A stretch of DNA of 27,189 nt from JBALVT01 sp036960305 (GTDB lineage: Bacteria; Pseudomonadota; Gammaproteobacteria; Pseudomonadales; Halieaceae). This document shows, in pieces, positions 21,983-27,189 of the stretch. Both the position numbers and the translations under genes were made by a program. The stretch covers positions 1-27,189 of the forward strand of contig JBALWA010000062.1 in assembly GCA_036960305.1 (NCBI GenBank), read 5' to 3'. Numbering within the stretch: position 1 is the stretch's first letter; each line of letters opens with the position of its first letter. The notes beneath the pieces were generated by a model. That model did not search any database and was not told where the DNA came from. It saw nothing but the letters and a program-made list of their open reading frames with translations.

Positions 21983-24900
21983 AGGTGAATGTCATATTAA
22001 AGTTATTGTCCGCTTCACCCACGTTGAGGCCTGCACCGTAGCGAGGGGTGATGTCGAACAAAGAATTGAACTCGCTGGTTTTTTCCAATGTGTTGTAACC
22101 GTAGCCGACGTAAATGCGCGGACTGACGTAGGTGCCAACGCTCAATACATTGTTTCTGTCACTGACTGATCGCCCGGTAAGAAGGTAGGCCTGGACTTCG
22201 CTGGCTTCCATCTGAGGTCGTGAGAACAGCTCCATCGTGGGCGTGGTAATTGGGCCGGTGAGCGTAATTCCTGCAGCGGACACCTGGGGGTCGTTGTCTA
22301 TCCAGCGAACGGCACGAAGATTTATTTTCGGCTCAGTGGCAGGCACGTTGTCAAACATCAGTTGCCCGGTTCTAATATCCAGATCCTGTCCAAAGGAGCG
22401 GAAGGTACCATCCTCCACAGAGAGCTGACCTTTGGCGAATGGAATCAGCTCGGTTTGCTCCGGGGTGTTGGTGAATAGTACCTCCCCGGTAATGCGACCA
22501 ATGAAGCCGAGGGCTTTTACGTTAACTGCATCCCCCAGCACCAGCCTGGTCTGGTTATCGATACGAAAAGGTGCGCTGAGTTCATCTGCTGCGCTGTCAT
22601 CGAGCTCACCATTGATGATGACCACGTCCCCAGAGGGAGCGATGACCTGGCCCGCTGTGCTGGCTTCCTCGCCGTTCTGGCTGATCATGGCCGGGCTGAT
22701 TCCCAGCTTGGGGGTTATCTCCGCTTCGGGAATCACCAGCTCTCCGCGCAGGGTCAGGGTCTCCTGCTGCCAGTTGATCTGCATGTCGGGGGAGAGCGCT
22801 ATCCTTGCATCGCGGGTGTTGTAGATCTCGAAGCGATCGCCCTGCAGCAGTAGCGCCGCGCTTGTCTCAGCGACATCAATTACCCCAGTTAACTTCATCT
22901 TCCCGGGGCCAGACACTACACCACCTAAGACTTCCAGCTGGTCCGATTGTGAAGGCTTACTGTGCACACGCAGCTCGGCCTGTTGCAGTCGTAGGCCAGC
23001 TACGGGAATTTCGGCTGATCCGTCAAGTAGTTCGAATTCCCCGAGTACTCTGGGCTGCTCCAGCGTACCTGCGAATTTCAGATCAGCCTGCATTCGTCCG
23101 GTGGCAGCTTTGATTTCCGGTACCCAGGCAGCAATGCCAGCCAGGTCGGGAAGTGAAGCTTGCAAACTGCCTGTCAGGGGCTGGTGATCGCTCAGGGGAA
23201 TGCTGTTAAGGGCGGGCAGGTTTACGCTCGCATCCAGCGTGCCATATTCTGGCGGAGAAAAATGCAGCTGGGCAGCAAGTCCTTTGTCATCGATGTTAAG
23301 CGCGAGCGAGCCGCCATCATGGGCCAGCTGTTTTTTCCCCTGGTCCAGCTCCAGGATGAACTGCCCCGGGCTGACATTCACAACCCCCGAAGCCAGCAGG
23401 GCGCCGTCAGCGGCTAGGCTTGCTTTGAGATTGCCCTCGATATCACCGGTAACAGCAGGTTGTAAGATATCCAGCGGAATTTGCTTGAGCGTCAACGCGA
23501 GGTCACTATTTGCACTGGCACTCCAGTTACCAGCCACGCATATACTGCCAGGGCCGTCGTCTCTGTTTACGCAGCTGTTGCCTAAGGTTGCCGCGTCAGC
23601 GCCAAGCGATAGTGGCGCGGCGTTTTCAAGAGACCATTGACCAAACCCGGTGGTGCTGGCCTGTAGTGCTGCCAGCTTGCCATTCCAGGCGTCCAGTGCG
23701 GCGTTTACGCCGCCTTGCAAGCGCGTTTGCAGTTTTTGTTCTGCAGCGATAACAACCAGTTCGATGGTGTGTTTATTGTTGCTGCCCTGTGCTGTTAGCG
23801 AGAGTGTGTCGGCGAGGGTGTCGACACCGTCCAGCAGTGGGCCGGTTTGTACATCAAGCGCCAACACATCGTCCGGGCCTGTGCCCGCAGTCAGGTTCAG
23901 GTCGAACCTGGGTGTCGAGAGGCTGTCCAGTGCCACTGCAGTGCCTTTGAGCCTGGCGCTGATAAGGGGCGCTTCTGGACTGCCACTGATTGTCCCGGTG
24001 CCGGTGATCGAGCCACTAGCGCCGGCTAACAGTTCACCGGGGGATAATGCACGCAGCTCCCAGTTCAGGGCAAGCGCATTGGCAGCCAGGTGGCCGCTGG
24101 CCTTGAGCTGATTTTGCCCGCTGCTAAGATCCAGGCTGTTCAGTTTAAGAGACTCACCTGCGAGTTCGCCTTCGGCTGAGAGTTCCAACGGGTAGTCCAG
24201 TAACTGCCCACTCGACCGCTCTATGTTCACCTGGGCCAACAGCCCACCATCAGCATCCAGTTGGCCTGAGGTGTCCAGGGCTATCGCCAGTTGTCCTTCC
24301 AGCTCGGGCGTAATTTGTGCGGGGTTGAGTTCAGCCCCTTCTATGCGCAGTTGCCATTCGATAGCCGGGTCCCATGTCACTAGACCGCTAGCGGAAAGCT
24401 CGCCCCCAAGAATCCGGGCGTGCATTTTTTCTAACTGGAACTGCTGTAAGTTGCCGCTGCCCTGGGCCTGCCATTGCCCGTAGGGAATGTCTGTGCCTGC
24501 CAGGCTTGCGGCGAACTCAAGTTGGTAGGCGTCAAGCGGACCCTTGATTCGCAGACTGCCCACAGCGCTGGTGAATTCAGGCTGTTCTGTACCCAGCGGC
24601 CAGTGCAGGCCGTGCCATTCGACCTGTGTATCCAGTGTTGGCGCGTCACCTTCCAGTCCGGACACCAGCCCTTGCAGGGTAAGCCCCATGGCGTGATTTT
24701 CTGCCTCCAGACTTAACTGATTCAGCTCGAGACTATCGCCGAGAAAACGTCCAATGGCCTGGCCGCTAATACGATCTTGGTCTGGTAGGCCCGCGTCCAG
24801 TTGTGCCAAGCCTCGAACGCCCAGGTCGTAGTCGAGCGCGAAGCCGATGGTCTCACTCCACTGGATGTTGCCCTGGAGGCCTAGTTCGCCATCAATTGGG

Positions 24901-25592
24901 GCACTTTCCAGGTCGGTTAATGTCCAATTGACATGTAAGTCCAGTGGCATGTCATCCGTCAGGGCTGTTGTGCCACTAACGGTGAGGTTGCCCTGAGGCG
25001 CGTGTACTTCGATGTGCCCAATCTCCAGCTGGTTACCGCGTAGTTTGGCGTCCACCTGAAGCGAGTCTATGAGCAATGGAGGTTCTGTACCCTGGGTGAT
25101 TCGCACATTCTCAAGGCGAACGCCTGACAGCAGAACATCAACGGGGGGGAGTAGGCTGGCAGGGCTGAAGGGAGTCGCGCTTGCACTGGTTTCATCCGCT
25201 AACAGGACGATATTGATGTTATCTGCTTCAAGCGCGCTTAGAACCAGCTTGCCCTGGAGCAGGGCACCGGGTTCCCAGGCCATGAGCACCCGGTCCACAG
25301 TGATTTCGGTACCCGGTTGCGAAACTGATACCCCGGTCAACTGCACAGGCCCGGTCAGGGGGCCCTGTATGCTTTCCCAGTCCAGTGTGTCGCCCATACT
25401 CTGGCGCAGTTTTCCGGCCACAAAAGCCGAGCCGGACTCGGAGCTGACCAGCGCCCAGATGGCTGTCAGCCCTCCTGCGATGAGTAATAGCAGTAGTGCC
25501 GAGGTGGCCACAACTATTTTTAAGACTTTTGACAAATTCGCTCTCAATTTCGTGGGCGATTGTATAAATCGGGCGGTTGCCCCTTGCTCCAT
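21972..25592 (-). CDS. tamB: TamB, translocation and assembly module inner-membrane protein
   Basis: 1206 aa. One N-terminal transmembrane helix (about 28-50, IVVATSALLLLLIAGGLTAI) anchors a very long beta-rich repeat region typical of AsmA-like/bridge proteins. The C-terminal DUF490/TamB domain (about the last 330 residues) includes GQLMFDNVPATEPKINLRAV, EVQAYLLTGRSVSDRNNVLS, and an ending YGAGLNVGEADNNFNMTFTYER interrupted only by ordinary residues. The protein spans the periplasm to contact TamA. The gene is the first of the pair and divergent from the lectin-like gene with a 52-bp gap. No disruption is seen over 3.6 kb. Confidence 0.95.
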   Translation of the reverse strand: MEQGATARFIQSPTKLRANLSKVLKIVVATSALLLLLIAGGLTAIWALVSSESGSAFVAGKLRQSMGDTLDWESIQGPLTGPVQLTGVSVSQPGTEITVDRVLMAWEPGALLQGKLVLSALEADNINIVLLADETSASATPFSPASLLPPVDVLLSGVRLENVRITQGTEPPLLIDSLQVDAKLRGNQLEIGHIEVHAPQGNLTVSGTTALTDDMPLDLHVNWTLTDLESAPIDGELGLQGNIQWSETIGFALDYDLGVRGLAQLDAGLPDQDRISGQAIGRFLGDSLELNQLSLEAENHAMGLTLQGLVSGLEGDAPTLDTQVEWHGLHWPLGTEQPEFTSAVGSLRIKGPLDAYQLEFAASLAGTDIPYGQWQAQGSGNLQQFQLEKMHARILGGELSASGLVTWDPAIEWQLRIEGAELNPAQITPELEGQLAIALDTSGQLDADGGLLAQVNIERSSGQLLDYPLELSAEGELAGESLKLNSLDLSSGQNQLKASGHLAANALALNWELRALSPGELLAGASGSITGTGTISGSPEAPLISARLKGTAVALDSLSTPRFDLNLTAGTGPDDVLALDVQTGPLLDGVDTLADTLSLTAQGSNNKHTIELVVIAAEQKLQTRLQGGVNAALDAWNGKLAALQASTTGFGQWSLENAAPLSLGADAATLGNSCVNRDDGPGSICVAGNWSASANSDLALTLKQIPLDILQPAVTGDIEGNLKASLAADGALLASGVVNVSPGQFILELDQGKKQLAHDGGSLALNIDDKGLAAQLHFSPPEYGTLDASVNLPALNSIPLSDHQPLTGSLQASLPDLAGIAAWVPEIKAATGRMQADLKFAGTLEQPRVLGEFELLDGSAEIPVAGLRLQQAELRVHSKPSQSDQLEVLGGVVSGPGKMKLTGVIDVAETSAALLLQGDRFEIYNTRDARIALSPDMQINWQQETLTLRGELVIPEAEITPKLGISPAMISQNGEEASTAGQVIAPSGDVVIINGELDDSAADELSAPFRIDNQTRLVLGDAVNVKALGFIGRITGEVLFTNTPEQTELIPFAKGQLSVEDGTFRSFGQDLDIRTGQLMFDNVPATEPKINLRAVRWIDNDPQVSAAGITLTGPITTPTMELFSRPQMEASEVQAYLLTGRSVSDRNNVLSVGTYVSPRIYVGYGYNTLEKTSEFNSLFDITPRYGAGLNVGEADNNFNMTFTYER

Positions 25593-25644
25593 ATGGCGCT
25601 AAGTTGCAATATGTTCCCCCAATAGTAGTTAAAGGGATAAATCT

Positions 25645-26100
25645 ATGAAACGGATAATTGCGTTTTCAGCTATTACTTTCACTTGCATCGCGTCTGTTCA
25701 GGCGGTGGATTTCAACTCCGACGCTTTAAAAACCATGCAGGAGGAAGGGCATGCGATAGTTGCCGAGTCACAGGCCGCCAGGGCCTATAAAGCCTCCAAT
25801 GGCCAGTGCCTTGATTTTACCGATGGTACCATTGTGTTGTCCAAGTGCAGCAAGAGCAAGAGCCAACAGTGGTCAATGGATAAAAGTAGCCGTCTGGTGG
25901 CTAACAATGGGAAGTGCATCGGTGGTTCAAGCTTGCAGGCCTGTGGTAATGCCAAGGGACAGAAGTGGGCTCTGGATGCCAGTAAGCGTCTGGCCAATAA
26001 GGCCAAAAAGTGTCTGCAACCCCAGGGTAACCCACCCAAGGCAGGTGCCAAAGTGGTTGCCGTTAACTGCAGCAAGTCTGCCCAGCAAGTCTGGAAGTAG
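25645..26100 (+). CDS. Small secreted ricin-type (QxW) lectin-like protein
   Basis: 151 aa. Signal peptide MKRIIAFSAITFTCIASVQA, then a short helical linker, then three consecutive beta-trefoil-type repeats of about 35-40 residues: NGQCLDFTDG to QQWSMD, NGKCIGGSSL to QKWALD, and KKCLQPQGNP to QQVW. Paired cysteines occur in each repeat. This is one ricin-type trefoil, normally carbohydrate-binding, without a catalytic domain. GGGAT precedes the ATG. The gene may share a control region with tamB. Its TAG stop is immediately followed by IS6 transposase sequence, so the native 3' flank and terminator are lost. Confidence 0.8.
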   Translation: MKRIIAFSAITFTCIASVQAVDFNSDALKTMQEEGHAIVAESQAARAYKASNGQCLDFTDGTIVLSKCSKSKSQQWSMDKSSRLVANNGKCIGGSSLQACGNAKGQKWALDASKRLANKAKKCLQPQGNPPKAGAKVVAVNCSKSAQQVWK

Positions 26101-26620
26101 TTAACCGCTGAACGAGGCATTACCGTCAGCCGCGAGTCAATCCGACTCTGGTGCATTAAATTCGGAGCTCTCTAAGCCAGAAGATTGAAGCGAAAAAACC
26201 GGGGCTTCGGTGACACCTTCTACATTGACGATGTCTTCGTCAGAGTCAATGGCAAGGAGCATTATCTGTGGAGAGTCCCGAAAAATCGTGACAGACAAGT
26301 TGCGCAGCTATGGTGTAGCGCATAGGGAATTGATACCTGAGACGATCCACAGCACTGAACAGTATGAGAATAATCGGGCCGAACAATTGCATGAGGCGAC
26401 CAGGGTAAGGGAGCGGGGGATGCGTAAATTCAAGTCAACCAGGCAGGCCCAGCAATTTGTCACTGCGCATGCTGTGGTGAGTAATTTGTTCCTTGGCAGG
26501 CATCTCGTAGGTGCTCAGCACTACCGCGACCTCAGGATGAGTGCGTTTGCAGAATGGGGTAAGGCGGCCGCTTGAGGAGCAAGAGCCTGATTACTTCAAA
26601 CCCGAGGCTTTAACTTGTCG
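26101..26620 (+). mobile_element. IS6-family relic: largest transposase remnant
   Basis: Starting at the base after the lectin stop, frame one reads LTAERGITVSRESIRLWCIK, then FGAL and an in-frame TAA at about 26173, then ARRLKRKNRGFGDTFYIDDV and FVRVNGKEHYLWR. The catalytic core Asp of IS6 DDE transposases lies in the YIDDVF segment. Near 26275 an internal deletion changes the frame to RKIVTDKLRSYGVAHREL and onward to EWGKAAA, with a stop at 26573-26575. The right-end region around 26605-26620 (CTTTAACTTGTCG) is divergent. The first 60 or so codons and the left end are missing. Confidence 0.8.
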
Positions 26621-26706
26621 AAGCCCGTTAGGACCCTACACTTATCTTGTTAAAAATCAGGAAACCGCTAAGGTGGGATGGCAACGATAAATAGTGGAAC
26701 CCGGCT

Positions 26707-27189
26707 ATGGCTCCTGGCGAAAGTAAACTTACGATGGTCTTGCTCTGCGTGTCGGGCAGTCTTATATACTGGCTGCCCTTCATTTCAGAGACCTATTACG
26801 TCCCGATGCAGGATGCCTTTGGCTTTACCAAAACCCAAATCGGTTTTCTATCTAGTACTTTTGGCCTGGTTTCCTTGATAACCTATTTTCCTGGTGGTTG
26901 GCTGGCCGACAGGGTGTCACCTCGGAAGTTAATATCTCTCGCTCTCTGCGGCACAGCCGCTGGTGGATTCGGATTTGCAACCATCCCCTCCTTCACGGTC
27001 TGCCTACTTATCTACGGTTTATGGGGCGTCACCACGGCCTGTATTTTCTGGTCTGCATTGATCAAGGCAACCAGACACTGGGCGACTGAAGCCGAGCAGG
27101 GCCGTGCATTCGGTTTACTCGAAGGGGGTAGAAACGCATCGGACATGGTTTTCGGGGCAATGCTATTAGCACTGTTCGCTTTTAGAGGA
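26707..27189 (+). CDS. MFS transporter, 3' end beyond the window
   Basis: 161 codons are present and the frame is still open at the window edge. It begins MAPGESKLTMVLLCVSGSLI with the first helix at about 8-24, and WLPFISETYYVPMQDAFGFT leads to helix 2. The MFS motif A between helices 2 and 3 reads GGWLADRVSPRKL. Helices 3 to 5 follow. No stop or frameshift is seen. The substrate is unknown. Only a weak ribosome binding site is visible, and the promoter region is the tail of an IS6 relic plus about 85 bp. Confidence 0.85.
   Translation, partial: MAPGESKLTMVLLCVSGSLIYWLPFISETYYVPMQDAFGFTKTQIGFLSSTFGLVSLITYFPGGWLADRVSPRKLISLALCGTAAGGFGFATIPSFTVCLLIYGLWGVTTACIFWSALIKATRHWATEAEQGRAFGLLEGGRNASDMVFGAMLLALFAFRG

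Noticed and set aside
23200..24111. Several + strand frames of 80-150 residues inside tamB
   Set aside because: They are shadows of the GC-rich tamB coding frame and carry no signals of their own.
1..27189. CRISPR array, tRNA, rRNA or integron attC sites
   Set aside because: No regularly spaced 25-40 bp repeats with unique spacers, cloverleaf or rRNA segments were seen; the dispersed repeats do not have attC-type core sites.

Overview
The window looks like chromosomal DNA of a free-living, probably marine gammaproteobacterium. The evidence is a tamA/tamB pair, a YhaJ/YqjF/YqjG/YhaK-type quinone-defence cluster, a HigBA pair, DUF1499/DUF547/LON-domain housekeeping-type genes and oxidative accessory genes (Rieske oxygenase, flavin reductase, SDRs). 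A relative of the Halieaceae/Cellvibrionales is plausible, but this is inference only. No rRNA, tRNA or CRISPR array was seen.

Layout. 1-1420: a Rieske non-haem iron oxygenase. 1476-3540: a pile of mobile-element debris (IS6-family fragments, a dispersed repeat called here repeat A, 23-bp-period repeats) into which one complete IS110/IS1111-type element (about 1992-3390) has inserted. 3622-6080: a lipoprotein serine hydrolase, then an IS6 relic abutting a higB-higA toxin-antitoxin pair with what looks like a leaderless toxin mRNA. 6331-7349: repeat A, a VOC-fold protein and a DoxX-like small membrane protein with an abnormal C-terminus. 7551-10888: a divergent LysR regulator facing DoxX, glutathionyl-hydroquinone reductase and pirin genes across a striking perfect palindrome. 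10936-11401: repeat A plus IS6 relic. 11486-13396: LON-substrate-binding-domain protein, DUF1499 lipoprotein, DUF547 protein. 13598-16295: PAS protein, flavin reductase, and a decayed SDR/DUF2867 gene. 16438-16727: repeat A plus IS6 right end. 16803-19614: a tiny Cys-rich ORF, a two-gene SDR unit, and a divergent HxlR regulator/membrane protein pair with a palindromic operator. 19670-20045: IS6 relic. 20069-25592: tamB-tamA. 25645-26100: a small secreted QxW lectin-like protein, followed directly by another IS6 relic. 26707 to the end: an MFS transporter cut by the window edge.

How the parts fit. The genes form many small, independently regulated units separated by remnants of one IS6-family element and of repeat A. 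Every remnant lies in the same orientation, so the region may have been assembled by recombination between direct copies. The most interesting signal is in the IS110/IS1111-type element. Its long non-coding tail, 3' of the transposase, contains two 10-nt words identical to the two element/target junctions. This is what a target-guiding (seeker/bridge) RNA might carry. The uninterrupted target can be recognised in other copies of the host repeat in this window.
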